Assembly: GCF_009649735.1 (NCBI RefSeq)
Contig: NZ_WJNH01000003.1
Coordinates: 186,001 to 250,000, forward strand
Origin: Salinibacillus xinjiangensis
Lineage (GTDB): Bacteria > Bacillota > Bacilli > Bacillales > Alkalibacillaceae
DNA length: 64,000 bases
Reading direction: 5' to 3'
Shown piece by piece: positions 1-9,878 of the stretch (positions within the stretch are counted from its first letter, which is position 1; every line of letters starts with the position of its first letter). The notes beneath the pieces were generated by a model. It ran no database searches. It was not told the DNA's origin and worked only from the letters and a program-made list of their open reading frames with translations. A program made the translations under genes and the position numbers.

Positions 1-89
1 CATTTTTCAAGTAACTCATGTATAATAGGAACATAGGTTCGGGTAAGTGGTAGGAATTAGAAATGAGGGGGGAATGTGAGAAATGCGGA

Positions 90-495
90 AAGGGACTTCA
101 AAAGAATTCCATTGAATCGGCATCACCTTGAAAATGGATGAATGGCTTAGTGGCGATGGAGCGATTGGATGATGGTCCAATAAAAGTAGGAAGTGAATGG
201 AAAGAAACGAGAAAAATGTTTGGAAAAGAGGCTTCCGAATATTTTGAGGTGAAGGAATTACAAGAACCGAAAAAGATTGTATTATACTGTGAGCTCGAAA
301 GGAACAACAGGTAAAGGGGAATTTGTTTATACATACCATATTGCTTCATCTGATCAGCATACAGAAGTTACTTTGAATGGGGAAATTAAGGAGCTTACTG
401 GCTTAACCAAATTATTTGGAAAATGATGGTTGGGACCTTTAAAAAAGCATGTGCCAAGGATATGGATGAATTAAAAAACTATTTGGAGAAATGAT
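90..495 (+). pseudogene. SRPBCC (polyketide cyclase/START-like) protein remnant
   Basis: Pieces in different frames together read as a small ligand-binding SRPBCC protein: a part with VAMERLDDGPIKVGSEW, a central part with GEFVYTYHIASSDQHTEV, and a tail MVGTFKKACAKDMDELKNYL ending at 495. At least two frameshifts separate them, one near 290 and one near 422 where an A seems lost from the A run before ATGATGG. No intact frame covers the gene, so it should be non-functional. The family assignment rests on overall resemblance only. Confidence 0.6.
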
Positions 496-576
496 AGATT
501 AACAGTGGTTAAGTCACAAACTTTTATGGAGGCGAATATCATAATTAGGTAAACCAAGTACCTAGGAGTGATAGGA

Positions 577-1374
577 TTGCCAATTGTTGACGGTAAATCA
601 TTTATTTATACAGTTAAACAGGGGGACACCTTGTATTCCATCGCATCGCGAATTGGAGGTACAGTTCCTCTCCTAGTGGAAGCCAATGCGATTTATCCTC
701 CGTTTACCGATCCCTATCTCATCTTTCCAGGTCAAGTATTAGTCATCTCGACACCTGGGAACAGACAAGTGAACCATATTATCAGTTCTGAGGATACACT
801 AAATCAAATTGCGGGACGGTATTCAACGAGCGTAGATTTACTCCAAGGCATAAATCCTCAATTTACAAATCCTGACCTCATTAATCCAAATCAAGTTCTT
901 CACGTTACTGCTTTTATCTATCTAGTTGAACAAGGGGATACACTAAACCAAATCGCTCAACGCTTTGGACTTCCCTTATCTACAATAATAGAAGCGAATC
1001 GTCAGCGACCGGGTTTCTCACCTGATGTCATCCTCCCAGGATACCAGCTCATTATCCCGATTCCAACTTCCAATAACATCGTTGTGTTCAACCCACTTCC
1101 AGGAACCATGATTGAAGAAGAACAAAATCTTGAGGGTTTTGCCCGTGCGTTTGAGGGAGTGATTCTCTACCGTCTAGTCGATCAAAACGGTCAAATCGTA
1201 ACAGCAGAAGCACCTATTCAAACCAGTGCAGGTGCACCTCAATACGGGGCATTTTCCACATCGATTGCATTTGAACAGCAGCCAACGAGTCAAACAGGGG
1301 AGTTATGGGTCTACACAAGAAGCCCGCGTGATGGAAGTATTCAGGATTTGGTTAGATTATTTGTTAAATTTTAG
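577..1374 (+). CDS. LysM-repeat protein with C-terminal Gmad2 domain
   Basis: Likely a peptidoglycan- or spore-associated protein. Three LysM repeats are visible at about residues 5-55, 63-110 and 113-162 of a 265-residue product, each beginning with a YxVxxGDTLxxIA-like motif. The last 100 residues look like the immunoglobulin-like Gmad2 domain found in sporulation/germination proteins (NPLPGTMIEEEQNLEGFARA, then a DGS motif near the end). No signal peptide is seen, so export may be non-classical or occur in the mother cell. The frame is open from GTG 568, but that codon overlaps the AGGAG; TTG 577 sits at proper spacing and is preferred. The domain order is clear, the exact role is inferred. 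Confidence 0.8.
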   Translation: MPIVDGKSFIYTVKQGDTLYSIASRIGGTVPLLVEANAIYPPFTDPYLIFPGQVLVISTPGNRQVNHIISSEDTLNQIAGRYSTSVDLLQGINPQFTNPDLINPNQVLHVTAFIYLVEQGDTLNQIAQRFGLPLSTIIEANRQRPGFSPDVILPGYQLIIPIPTSNNIVVFNPLPGTMIEEEQNLEGFARAFEGVILYRLVDQNGQIVTAEAPIQTSAGAPQYGAFSTSIAFEQQPTSQTGELWVYTRSPRDGSIQDLVRLFVKF

Positions 1375-1437
1375 CTCGAAAAAATAATAATACTTTTCAA
1401 TAAACTCTAACTATGTCATAATAAATAAAATTTCACT

Positions 1438-1735
1438 TTTAAAGGCGATGAAGAGGAAAGTAAATCAACCACATTTTCTAGACAGAGAGCTTCGGTTGCT
1501 GAGAAGAAGCAGAAAATCCTTGATTGAAAATGGCCTCAGAGCTGCAAGGTCGACTTTCTAAATAGAAATAGACTTTGACGAGATTTGGCATTCGTTACAA
1601 ATGTCAGAGTATAAGGGTTCGAATGAGCTCCGTACTTACTGAGGCTGGTCATGTGAGTGATCAGTAAATTAAGGTGGTAACACGAGATATACCTCGTCCT
1701 TAGACAATTCTATTGTCTTGGGGCGAGGTTTTTTA
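1438..1735 (+). promoter_or_regulatory. T-box leader (methionine type) of the downstream metS
   Basis: The leader has the expected order: Stem I region, the T-box sequence AAGGTGGTAACACG at 1671-1684, and a terminator hairpin (ACCTCGTCC ... GGGCGAGGT plus T run, about 1691-1734). An ATG at 1530-1532 in the presumed specifier loop fits methionine. Uncharged tRNA should stabilise the antiterminator and allow transcription of the synthetase that follows 29 nt after the T run. Confidence 0.9.
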
Positions 1736-1763
1736 TTTGATTTTTAAAAAGGAGGAGTTTTAC

Positions 1764-3398
1764 ATGTCAGTATTAATTGGTGGGGCGTGGCCCTATGCGA
1801 ATGGTTCCCTTCATTTGGGGCATGTTGTGAGTTTATTACCTGGTGATATTTTAGCAAGGTATTTTCGGTTGAAAGGGGAGAAAGTTCTCTATGTGTCCGG
1901 AAGTGATTGTAACGGCACACCCATTGCGATTAAAGCTAAGCAGGAGGGGGTAACGACTCAAGAGATTGCGGATCGCTATCATGAGGAGTTTCAACGTGAT
2001 TTTGAGAGATTAGGATTTTCTTACGACTGTTACACCCGAACGGATACGGAATTGCATCATGAGGTAGTCCAACAGATTTTTCTACAACTACTTGAGAACG
2101 ATAAAATTTACAAAAAGGAAGTGGAACAGTGCTATTGCAATACGTGTGAGCAGTTTTTACCTGATCGTTTTGTGGAAGGAGCCTGCCCACACTGTCACAA
2201 GCCTGCAAGAGGCGATCAATGTGATCATTGTTCCAGTATTTTAGATCCGTTAGAGCTAATCAATAAAACGTGTAAAACCTGTGGAGATACCCCAACTACT
2301 AAGCATACCGAGCATTTTTATTTTAAATTAAGTTCTTTCCAAGAAGAACTGGAATCCTATGTATCCCATGCGAAAAAGAATCATTTATGGCGCAATAATG
2401 CCATTCGTTTTTCTGAGAGCTATCTGAAAGAAGGGTTACACGATCGTGCGGTGTCAAGGGATCTTCCAAATGGAGTCCCTGTACCCGTTAAAGGCTATGA
2501 AGATAAGAAAGTCTATGTCTGGATTGAAGCGGTGTCGGGCTACTTTTCTGCGAGCAAAAAGTGGGCGGAACAAACAGGTCAAGACGAATCGGCGTTTTGG
2601 AATGAAGAAACGAGATCCTATTATGTCCACGGTAAGGACAATATTCCGTTTCATAGTATTATCTGGCCATCTATTTTGTTGGGCATTCAAAAACGAGCGC
2701 TGCCAACGCATATCGTTTCGAACGAGTATTTAACGATTGAGCAAAAGAAGCTATCAACCAGCCGTAATTGGGCCGTATGGATTCCGGATCTATTAAAACG
2801 ATATAACCCTGATTCGATTCGATATTTCTTAACGATTAATGCACCTGAGAATCGTGATGCTGATTTTTCCTGGCGAGAGTTTGTGTATAGTCATAACGGC
2901 GAATTACTGGGGGCTTATGGCAATTTTGTCAACCGTACCTTAAAATTCGTCGAAAAGAATTATGATGGCAAAACACCTGCTAGAAAGATTGATGAAAGTC
3001 TTAAGGCCAAAGTAATTAAGCTTTATAAACAAGTTGGCTCGCTCATATCGGGTACACACTTTAAGCAGGCCTTGGAAGAAATCTTTAAATTTGTGCGCTA
3101 TGCTAATAAATATTTTGATGAACAAAAGCCGTGGAAGCAAATCAAAGAGGAGTCCTCAGCTTGTGAAGAAACCATCGCCAATTGTGTATATATCATTGTG
3201 AATCTAGCACAGCTACTGCAGCCGTTCTTGCCTTTTTCTAGTGATAAGGTGAAGAATATTTTAGGCTTGGAGGAGCTGAGGTGGGGAGAGGTTCAGGTAG
3301 GATCACTTGCATTAACAGGTTTAGAGCCACTATTTGAACGTATTGATGTGTCTAGAATTGATGAGGAAGTTGAGAAGTTAAACGCGGGGATTTCCTAG
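1764..3398 (+). CDS. metS: Methionine--tRNA ligase, short second-type (MetRS without C-terminal tRNA-binding domain)
   Basis: Charges tRNA(Met) with methionine. The product is 544 residues with the HIGH-type motif HLGH at about 17-20 and a KMSKS variant reading KKLST in the second half. The zinc insertion near residues 125-180 carries four CxxC knuckles, the two-zinc E. coli-like arrangement, unlike the standard 650-residue Bacillus enzyme. The Trbp111-like C-terminal domain is missing, and the protein ends soon after the anticodon-binding helical region. The start was chosen at ATG 1764 behind GGAGGAG; an upstream extension would run through the T-box terminator. Expression is set by the T-box. 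Such second MetRS copies in bacilli differ in sensitivity to MetRS inhibitors; here that role is only inferred. Confidence 0.93.
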   Translation: MSVLIGGAWPYANGSLHLGHVVSLLPGDILARYFRLKGEKVLYVSGSDCNGTPIAIKAKQEGVTTQEIADRYHEEFQRDFERLGFSYDCYTRTDTELHHEVVQQIFLQLLENDKIYKKEVEQCYCNTCEQFLPDRFVEGACPHCHKPARGDQCDHCSSILDPLELINKTCKTCGDTPTTKHTEHFYFKLSSFQEELESYVSHAKKNHLWRNNAIRFSESYLKEGLHDRAVSRDLPNGVPVPVKGYEDKKVYVWIEAVSGYFSASKKWAEQTGQDESAFWNEETRSYYVHGKDNIPFHSIIWPSILLGIQKRALPTHIVSNEYLTIEQKKLSTSRNWAVWIPDLLKRYNPDSIRYFLTINAPENRDADFSWREFVYSHNGELLGAYGNFVNRTLKFVEKNYDGKTPARKIDESLKAKVIKLYKQVGSLISGTHFKQALEEIFKFVRYANKYFDEQKPWKQIKEESSACEETIANCVYIIVNLAQLLQPFLPFSSDKVKNILGLEELRWGEVQVGSLALTGLEPLFERIDVSRIDEEVEKLNAGIS

Positions 3399-3484
3399 TA
3401 ACGGATTCGGTTTTTTTGTCACCAATGTTATGATAAGAGATGACAGTCAATATATGATTATAACGATTAAAAGAGGACGCAGAT

Positions 3485-4573
3485 ATGAAAAAATTATTGC
3501 TCGTTGGTGGCGGACACACACATTTGCACGTCATTCAAAAACTAAAAGATAATCCCATTACTGATGTAGAGGTAACCTTAATTTCACCCTCGCAGTTTCA
3601 GTACTACTCCGATATGTTTGGCGCTTATACGGAAGGGCTGTATGATAAAAGTCAAATTCGAATCGATTTAGAAACATTAGCCAAAAACAGTAAAATTAAT
3701 TGGCTGCAGGGAGCCGTTACTTCCATTGATTCTCAGCAGAAAATGGTCTTAACATCAAATGGAGATATTCATTCTTTTGATGCGATTTCCTTTAATATAG
3801 GCTCGCTAACAGCTGATACCGATATTCCAGGAGTAGTTGAATATGCTTACAGAATTAAACCTAATTATCATTTTGTCGATACTATAAGCGAAGTTCATAA
3901 ATCAGATAAAGTAGTCATCGTCGGGGGTGGTGCCGCGGCTATTGAAATCAGCTTGTCATTACAGTCTTGGCGAAAAAAGAATCATGTTACCACACCCGTA
4001 ACACTCGTAAGCCCAGACAGGTTACTACAGGAAAAGAGAAAAAAGATATCAGATAAAATTGAGGAAATCGTTTTTCAGAAAGGAATCAATTTTATCAAAA
4101 ATGAAGAAATAACTAGTGTAAAGCATAATAAAATTATTACATCGTTACATAACGAGATCTATTTTGATAAATTGCTTTGGTTAGCAGGCCCCAACCCCCC
4201 AGGATTATTTAGCACATCAAATTTACCTGTAGACGATCAAGGTTATTTAAAGGTTGAGGATACACTTCAAGTGAAAAAATATCCCTTTATGTTTGGAGCT
4301 GGAGATTGTGTATCATTCATGAAATATCCAAATATCGATAAGGCAGGAGTGAATGCCGTTAAACAAGGAGCCGTCCTTTTCAAAAACTTAAAAGGTTTTT
4401 TTGAGACAGGAGAAGGGGAACTTTACACTCCACAGAAAAATGATTTGTCCATTATGTCATTAGGAGATAAAGGAGGTTTTCTAAACTATAAGAAACATTT
4501 GATTACTGGACGACTGGCTTGGTATTTAAAGAAATGGATTGATACACGTTATAGCAAGCTATATAAAGATTAA
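3485..4573 (+). CDS. FAD-dependent NDH-2-like pyridine nucleotide-disulfide oxidoreductase
   Basis: Two-dinucleotide-fold flavoprotein of 362 residues. The N-terminal FAD site reads LLVGGGHTHLHVI, a signature of the family otherwise found fused to or next to SelD. The NAD(P)H site is around residues 140-150 (VVIVGGGAAAIEISLS) and the second FAD contact near residue 277 (FGAGDC). No selD gene is visible nearby, so a link to selenium metabolism cannot be claimed. Likely a membrane-peripheral dehydrogenase with unknown acceptor. Start ATG 3485 follows an AGAGGA stretch. Confidence 0.8.
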   Translation: MKKLLLVGGGHTHLHVIQKLKDNPITDVEVTLISPSQFQYYSDMFGAYTEGLYDKSQIRIDLETLAKNSKINWLQGAVTSIDSQQKMVLTSNGDIHSFDAISFNIGSLTADTDIPGVVEYAYRIKPNYHFVDTISEVHKSDKVVIVGGGAAAIEISLSLQSWRKKNHVTTPVTLVSPDRLLQEKRKKISDKIEEIVFQKGINFIKNEEITSVKHNKIITSLHNEIYFDKLLWLAGPNPPGLFSTSNLPVDDQGYLKVEDTLQVKKYPFMFGAGDCVSFMKYPNIDKAGVNAVKQGAVLFKNLKGFFETGEGELYTPQKNDLSIMSLGDKGGFLNYKKHLITGRLAWYLKKWIDTRYSKLYKD

Positions 4574-4662
4574 TATTCGGTAGGGGGATAAAAAAGAGAA
4601 AAAGGAAAGGGTTCTCTCAACTAGCTAACTAGTTACAATCTCATAATTAACGTGTATGAATT

Positions 4663-4699
4663 AAGTGGAAGTCTTGAACGAGACTACCACTTATTTTTT
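4663..4699 (+). terminator. Rho-independent terminator
   Basis: AAGTGGAAGTCT pairs with AGACTACCACTT (one A-A mismatch) around a five-base loop and is followed by ATTTTTTG. It ends the 3485-4573 unit. From 4700 to 4913 I see no gene. Confidence 0.8.
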
Positions 4700-4913
4700 G
4701 TTTTTGGAAGTGACGGACTAAGAGGTTCGCTGGCAGTCAGCATTAAAGGTATGAGGTGATAATCTTTTAATTCACTTCACGACTTTGTATCCTTTCTACG
4801 TTTGAGTTAGTTATACAGCTTAATCCCTCAAATAAGCTTAAATGTTTAGAGGAATTATTTCCATATTTGTGGAAAATATTGATGTGAAGAACTGTAAGAT
4901 TGTAAAACACTAA

Positions 4914-4948
4914 TCTTGAACTAAAGGCGCAGTAATGTTCAATAAAAA
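4914..4948 (+). repeat. Array core repeat, first copy
   Basis: Contains TTGAACTAAAGGCGCAGTA then ATGTTCAATAA, the GCAG-type version of the inverted-repeat core described in the findings. It lies 70 nt before the next gene and is the leftmost copy recognised. Confidence 0.65.
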
Positions 4949-5018
4949 AGGAAAATTTTAACTTTGTAGTTTTTACTAGGTTTTAGTACCTAATACGACT
5001 GATAAGGGGGGGATTATA

Positions 5019-5936
5019 TTGAGTAGTAAAATCAGAGCTAATGCTTTAGTCGAAAAGAAAGAGGGTCTTATAGAAAGTAAAAGCTACAAAACATACTACG
5101 AGATTCATACTCCATTTAATAACATCAATGATTCAACTCCAATTATACTTTTGGCTGGTGGACCAGGACTCTCATATACAACATTAACTCCCTTATTTAA
5201 TTTAGCAAAGGGAAGACAAGTCATTGCCTATGACCAATTAGGTAGCGGAAAATCAACTAGGTCTGGAAATTTCAGTTCATTAAATATAAAAGATTTTATG
5301 GAACAATTTAATATTGTTGTTACAGAATTAGATATAAACAAATTCCATCTTCTTGGTCATTCTTGGGGAACAATTTTAGGAGTAAATATTGCTTTAGAAT
5401 ATCCAGAAAAAACACAGAGCCTCATTTTACATAGCGGTATTGCTAATTGGAAAAAGTGTCTTAAGGAAAGAAGGAAGTTTGAAAAGGAACATTTTCCTGA
5501 TGAATTAAAACAGATTATTAAAACAGTAAGTGAAGGTTTTAAACCTTCAGCAAAAGAAATGAAAAGATTTTCAAGTGAATTTAACAGACTATTTAACAGA
5601 CTATTTTATTGTAGAGCCGAGTACCCTGAATATTTATTAAAATCAATAGAAGATAAAGATGTAGGAACAAATCAACTCATTTGGAATCCAGAAAATAATA
5701 AAGAGATGGCAACTTATGATATCTGTGACAGGTTAAACGAAATAAAGTGTCCAACACTTATTTTGAGTGGCAAGTACGATGGTATTTCGGTTGGGCAAGC
5801 ATCGTTGTTTGAAGCTGGTATCATGAATAGTAAACACGTCGAATTACAGAATTCCTCTCATTATTCACATATCGAAGAAGAATTACGGTTTTTAGAACAC
5901 GTAAATACTTTTTTAAAAGATGTTGAGAACAAATGA
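5019..5936 (+). CDS. Alpha/beta hydrolase, proline iminopeptidase-like
   Basis: A 305-residue alpha/beta hydrolase. Visible are the oxyanion-hole GGPG motif (about residue 47), the nucleophile elbow GHSWG (about 118), the acid in SGKYDG (about 255) and the catalytic His in SSHYSH near residue 280. This combination is typical of proline iminopeptidases, though the substrate could be another amide or ester. Start TTG 5019 follows AAGGGGGG. No signal peptide, so cytoplasmic. It is the first gene of the repeat-punctuated array. Confidence 0.82.
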   Translation: MSSKIRANALVEKKEGLIESKSYKTYYEIHTPFNNINDSTPIILLAGGPGLSYTTLTPLFNLAKGRQVIAYDQLGSGKSTRSGNFSSLNIKDFMEQFNIVVTELDINKFHLLGHSWGTILGVNIALEYPEKTQSLILHSGIANWKKCLKERRKFEKEHFPDELKQIIKTVSEGFKPSAKEMKRFSSEFNRLFNRLFYCRAEYPEYLLKSIEDKDVGTNQLIWNPENNKEMATYDICDRLNEIKCPTLILSGKYDGISVGQASLFEAGIMNSKHVELQNSSHYSHIEEELRFLEHVNTFLKDVENK

Positions 5937-5994
5937 ATATGGTTAATTCAATGATAGCTGATATTGCTAAATCTGAAACTCTTCAAAAGGGTAA

Positions 5995-6028
5995 CTTATT
6001 AAACTAAAGGGTGCGATAGTTGAAGAAG
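5995..6028 (+). repeat. Array core repeat
   Basis: Left arm TTATTAAACTA, loop aagggtgcga, right arm TAGTTGAAGAA: the inner five base pairs AACTA/TAGTT are perfect. Lies 58 nt after the hydrolase stop. Confidence 0.75.
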
Positions 6029-6093
6029 AGAAAATTGCTCCCCGACACAGGCAGTAAGATGAAAAAAAATATAATTTAGTAAACGTCAAATGT

Positions 6094-6120
6094 ATCGTCC
6101 TTTAAAGGGCGATTATTTTA
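6094..6120 (+). terminator. Rho-independent terminator
   Basis: ATCGTCC and GGGCGAT pair (one G-T) around TTTAAA and are followed by TATTTTATT. Ends transcription ahead of the sigma factor unit. Confidence 0.75.
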
Positions 6121-6198
6121 TTAATAGAAAATTAATTAAAGCCAAACGAGTAATTTTCACGTCTAATAAGTGAAAGAAATTAAGGGGGTGGCTATTGA

Positions 6199-6720
6199 TT
6201 GTTAGAGTTAGTAAGGAAAGCCCAAAAAGGAAATGATAAAGCATTTTTAACATTATTTCAGGAATACGAACAAGATATTTATCGAATGGCTTTGGTATAT
6301 GTGAAAAATCAAAACGATGCACTTGATGTAGTCCAAGAAACAGCATATCGTTCATTCAAAACGATCAAAAATCTAAAGGAACCTAAACATTTGAAAACTT
6401 GGTTAATGAGAATAGCGATTAACTGTTCGCTTGATTTACTTCGAAAGCAAAAGAAAATAGTTCAATTAAAGCCCGAAATTGAGGAAAATTTATCGGTTGA
6501 TATAAATGAAGATATTGAATTAGAAGTAACAGTTCGTGATTTAATTGAACGTTTAAATGAAGAAGAGAAAAGTGTTGTTATTTTAAGGTTTTACGAAGAA
6601 TTAACATTCAAAGAGGTATCAGAAACACTCGATATGCCTTTGGGTACAGTGAAAACTTTTCTTTATCGAGCTTTAAACAAGCTCCGTAATAAGCTGAAAG
6701 GAGATGGTTTCTATGAGTAA
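6199..6720 (+). CDS. ECF-type RNA polymerase sigma factor
   Basis: A 173-residue sigma-70 family protein with region 2 at about residues 10-75 (FLTLFQEYEQDIYRMALVYV and NALDVVQETAYRSF) and region 4 at about 115-170 (EEKSVVILRFYEELTFKEVS, then GTVKTFLYRALNKLR). Start TTG 6199 is 8 nt after AAGGGGGTG. Its stop overlaps the next gene by 8 nt, the normal layout for an ECF factor and its anti-sigma partner. Target genes cannot be read from the sequence. Confidence 0.9.
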   Translation: MLELVRKAQKGNDKAFLTLFQEYEQDIYRMALVYVKNQNDALDVVQETAYRSFKTIKNLKEPKHLKTWLMRIAINCSLDLLRKQKKIVQLKPEIEENLSVDINEDIELEVTVRDLIERLNEEEKSVVILRFYEELTFKEVSETLDMPLGTVKTFLYRALNKLRNKLKGDGFYE

Positions 6721-7324
6721 TAAGATTAAACAAGAAATGAGTAATATTAAAATTCCAAAGGAATTAAGTGAAAGAAGTAAAATGGGTATTTCAAAAGCGA
6801 AATTAGAGATGGGAAAATCAAAACGTAAATGGTCTTATATCGTAGGACCTGTAATAGCAGCTGCACTGGCTCTAGGAATATTTGGACCAAACTATTTTAC
6901 AGATAATCCGCCAGAAAATCCAACTATACAAACGATGGAAACGAATACTGTTATTGATATATCTAACCCGAGGGAAGTTGTGGGTTTTTCAGATAATGTT
7001 TTTGTAGGTAAGGTCATAAAACAAGTGGGCACAAAATCTCTAAACAGTTATCCAGAAACACAATTTGAAGTTGAGGTTCTTGATAATATCAAGGGAGAAT
7101 TAGAAGGGACTATAACAGTTAATCAACAAGGTGGCTACGAAGGAGATCATTTATTCTTAATGGAAGATGATAAACTTCTTGTAGAAGGAGAAACCTATTT
7201 ATTTGCAACAAGGTATTTAAAAGAGGAAAATTGGCATACTGTAATACCTGTTGGTGGAGACATCCAAATTAACAATGAAGATGAAAGTAAGGAATTAATT
7301 GATAAATATACAAACGCTTACTAA
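6713..7324 (+). CDS. Single-pass membrane protein, probable anti-sigma factor
   Basis: A 203-residue protein with a charged cytoplasmic N-terminus (about 1-40), one membrane segment (WSYIVGPVIAAALALGIFG, about 41-60) and an extracellular domain rich in strands (FVGKVIKQVG ... QFEVEVLDNIKGELEGTI). The start was placed at ATG 6713, 9 nt from AAAGGAG, so it overlaps the sigma gene and is translationally coupled. The layout argues for an anti-sigma role; no known anti-sigma domain is clearly recognisable. Confidence 0.7.
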   Translation: MSNKIKQEMSNIKIPKELSERSKMGISKAKLEMGKSKRKWSYIVGPVIAAALALGIFGPNYFTDNPPENPTIQTMETNTVIDISNPREVVGFSDNVFVGKVIKQVGTKSLNSYPETQFEVEVLDNIKGELEGTITVNQQGGYEGDHLFLMEDDKLLVEGETYLFATRYLKEENWHTVIPVGGDIQINNEDESKELIDKYTNAY

Positions 7325-7352
7325 AACGAAATACCTTTTAAATTCGGCGAGT

Positions 7353-7490
7353 AATTTAACTATTGGGGGCTAGAACGACATAAGAGATTATCAAAGAGTG
7401 GTCTCTTATTTTTTTAAAGAGTTATTGGGGTTTTATGTTAAAACTGTATTAAGAGGATCTTGTGCTAACGAGGCAGAATACTTCAATAAA
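7353..7490 (+). repeat. Composite array repeat (core, terminator, conserved spacer, second core)
   Basis: Core-like TTTAACTATTGGGGGC is followed by a terminator (TAAGAGA ... TCTCTTA then Ts, 7381-7415), a diverged copy of the conserved spacer (TTTTATGTTAAAACTG) and the second core GTGCTAACGAGGCAG ending in TTCAATAAA. The terminator stem sequence differs from that in other composites. Confidence 0.7.
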
Positions 7491-7523
7491 TTAGTAAATT
7501 TAATTAAATGAGGTGATGCTTTT

Positions 7524-7790
7524 TTGAATTTGAAAAGGAAATTTTTAATTACTGGCATAGCGATTTTATTGCTGTTCGTAGGGATAATTGGTGCTGCAAA
7601 CTCCTTCTTTGTTAATGAGTATGTTTATTTTATTTCAATGGGACTCATCATTCTTAGTTTATTAGTAATATTTATATTAGTTGTTAACTATTTAATAGAT
7701 CTTTTTAAAACAGCCACCCCTAGAGGGAAATGGGGTTATTTCTATTTCGATTATTTTTTTCATCATTATTGGAATTTTCGCATTATATGA
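7524..7790 (+). CDS. Small multi-pass membrane protein, probably frameshifted at the 3' end
   Basis: Two hydrophobic helices (residues 8-30 and 35-62) in an 88-residue frame starting at TTG 7524 behind AGGTGAT. After about 7735 the frame turns aromatic and unhelpful (YFYFDYFFHHYW), while the neighbouring frame encodes a third clean helix (VISISIIFFIIIGIFALYEL) ending at 7800. A one-base change in a homopolymer near 7715-7735 is the likely cause. Function unknown. Confidence 0.55.
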   Translation: MNLKRKFLITGIAILLLFVGIIGAANSFFVNEYVYFISMGLIILSLLVIFILVVNYLIDLFKTATPRGKWGYFYFDYFFHHYWNFRII

Positions 7791-7823
7791 GTTGCTTTAA
7801 TATCGAGATTAAGATGTATCGCT

Positions 7824-7956
7824 TCTTTCACTAAAGGGTGCGTTTCTTCAATAACAAAGAAACGTTTTTTATTTATACACCAAAAAAGGGAAATAGTGTT
7901 AAAATAGTATTATTGAAATTTGTTGTTCAAGTAATTGGCAGTTTAGTTCAGTTAGG
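7824..7956 (+). repeat. Array core repeat pair with terminator
   Basis: First core TTTCACTAAAGGGTGC is merged with a terminator hairpin (CGTTTCTT ... AAGAAACG plus six Ts, 7840-7872). A second core, GTAATTGGCAGTTTAGTT, lies at 7930-7950. The stretch 7957-8055 holds an AT-rich promoter-like TATAAT near 8017 ahead of the T-box. Confidence 0.65.
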
Positions 7957-8055
7957 CGAAAGCTATTTTTTTGAAAAATCACCCATAAAAGTGGAATTTA
8001 TGGAAATAATTATATAATATAATTTATATATACTAAAAAAACTTTATAGGCTAAA

Positions 8056-8302
8056 AACAATGACAGAGAAAAGTAGCTTACCGTCCGCCATTAAAGGGAA
8101 GGAATGTCAAAGACTGAAAGCATTCCTATAGTGAAGTATGTAAATTTCACCTCTTGAGTTGTCACTTGGACCACTTCTTTTTAGTGAAAAGGTGTATCGG
8201 AATATCCGTTATCTTAATGAAGGCGAACAATTTTTTATTGTTAACTTGGGTGGTACTGCGAGAAAAACCTCGTCCCTTGATTGGGGCGAGGTTTTTTATA
8301 AT
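8056..8302 (+). promoter_or_regulatory. T-box leader, phenylalanine type
   Basis: T-box sequence TTGGGTGGTACTGCG at 8246-8260, terminator CCTCGTCCC ... GGGGCGAGG plus six Ts ending at 8302, and a TTC at 8175-8177 in the expected specifier position (Phe). The original target pheS is now scrambled just downstream, so the leader is orphaned or controls the following phosphotransferase. Confidence 0.88.
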
Positions 8303-8324
8303 TTAAATAAAGGAGGCAATAGCA

Positions 8325-8897
<573 letters not shown>

Positions 8898-8907
8898 TAA
8901 ACTTTAT

Positions 8908-9618
8908 ATGTTGGCAGAACAAGGGTGTACATCGGAAGTACATAAAATCATAACAAGGAAGGGTTGTTATTTACTTAAAAGTTCTTTTGAAGAAAAGTAC
9001 ACAGAATGGTTAAAGGCTGAAGCTCAGGTACTAAAAAAACTAAACAGTCAAAGACAGATAGCAGTTCCTAAGTATTATGGCTTTTTTGAGGAAAAGCTTA
9101 GTAGTCATCTTTTAATGTCATTTGAAGACGGAATTATTTTGACTTCTGCTTTAGAACAAGCAAAAAGTCAATCAGAGAAGAAATCATTAATTAGGAGTTT
9201 TGGTCATTTTCTTAAACAACTACATGCAATCAGTGAAATGGATTTACTAAATCAAAATGTTGACTGGCTGGAAAGTCAATTAATTAAAGCTGAATTTTAT
9301 GTAAAACATGGACAAACTGAAGGGAGTTCCCAACTTCTAGAGAATCTAAAGGCAAATAAACCTTTACCAGTGGAACAGACTGTAATTCATGGAGATTGTA
9401 CAACTGACAATGTTTTAGTTATAAATGGAGAAGCTTGTTTATTTATTGATGTAGCAGGCATGACTATTGGGGACCCTCGATATGATGAATCTCTGGCTAT
9501 TAGGAGTTTTGTTAATGATGAAGAGTATAAAAAAGCTTTTTACGAGGGGTATAAACGTTACAAAGTTTCGAAAAAAGAGTTTCATTATTTCGATGAAGGT
9601 TTATATGAATTTTTTTAA
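8908..9618 (+). CDS. Aminoglycoside/choline phosphotransferase (APH) family protein
   Basis: APH-fold kinase of about 236 residues. Catalytic loop VIHGDCTTDNVLV and metal-binding FIDVAGMTIGDPRYDES are both present. The open frame begins at 8785, but the first 40 residues are translated from pheS debris, and family-like sequence starts at ATG 8908 (MLAEQGCTSEVHKI). No good RBS precedes this ATG, so translation may depend on upstream pheS initiation or be poor. Related short proteins phosphorylate aminoglycosides, macrolides or sugars; substrate unknown. The stop is 5 nt from a core repeat. Confidence 0.75.
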   Translation: MLAEQGCTSEVHKIITRKGCYLLKSSFEEKYTEWLKAEAQVLKKLNSQRQIAVPKYYGFFEEKLSSHLLMSFEDGIILTSALEQAKSQSEKKSLIRSFGHFLKQLHAISEMDLLNQNVDWLESQLIKAEFYVKHGQTEGSSQLLENLKANKPLPVEQTVIHGDCTTDNVLVINGEACLFIDVAGMTIGDPRYDESLAIRSFVNDEEYKKAFYEGYKRYKVSKKEFHYFDEGLYEFF

Positions 9619-9622
9619 TCCA

Positions 9623-9652
9623 CTATTCAATTAACGGGAGCATTAATAAAAG
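9623..9652 (+). repeat. Array core repeat
   Basis: CTATTCAATTAACGGGAGC followed by ATTAATAAAAG: same left arm and GGG-GC loop as other cores, right arm diverged. Confidence 0.6.
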
Positions 9653-9682
9653 AGAGAGAATTAACGAAAGAAGGAAAAATAA

Positions 9683-9808
9683 ATGGATTTACTTATTTTA
9701 GTTTTAATCTTTTTTGGTATTTTTGCCATATACGATGCAATAAGGAAAGTTAACAATAATATCCAAGAACAGAATGAAGAACTAAAAAGAATACGTGAGG
9801 TTGACTAA
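9683..9808 (+). CDS. Small membrane protein with charged coiled-coil tail (41 aa)
   Basis: M-D-L-L start, one hydrophobic helix (residues 3-19) and a polar tail QEQNEELKRIRE that should form a short coiled coil. Preceded by GAAGGAAAA. A second, broken copy lies at 21477. Conservation of the pair supports it being a real gene; function unknown. Confidence 0.6.
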   Translation: MDLLILVLIFFGIFAIYDAIRKVNNNIQEQNEELKRIREVD

Positions 9809-9834
9809 GTACAATAAAAATTAGTTTTTTTTGA

Positions 9835-9870
9835 TGTTGAAGTATCGGGTGCTTATTTGGAAGAATTAGG
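9835..9870 (+). repeat. Array core repeat
   Basis: GTTGAAGTATCGGGTGC then TTATTTGGAAGAA; loop matches the core, arms partly diverged. Lies about 27 nt after the preceding stop. Confidence 0.55.
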
Positions 9871-9878
9871 AGGAATAT

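Noticed and set aside
16-349. Minus-strand open frames at the left edge
   Set aside because: They are antisense to a recognisable, decayed SRPBCC gene and encode low-complexity Ser/Pro/Phe-rich sequence.
3485-4573. Selenium pathway gene because of SelD-associated family
   Set aside because: No selD, selA or selB and no in-frame UGA usage seen in the window.
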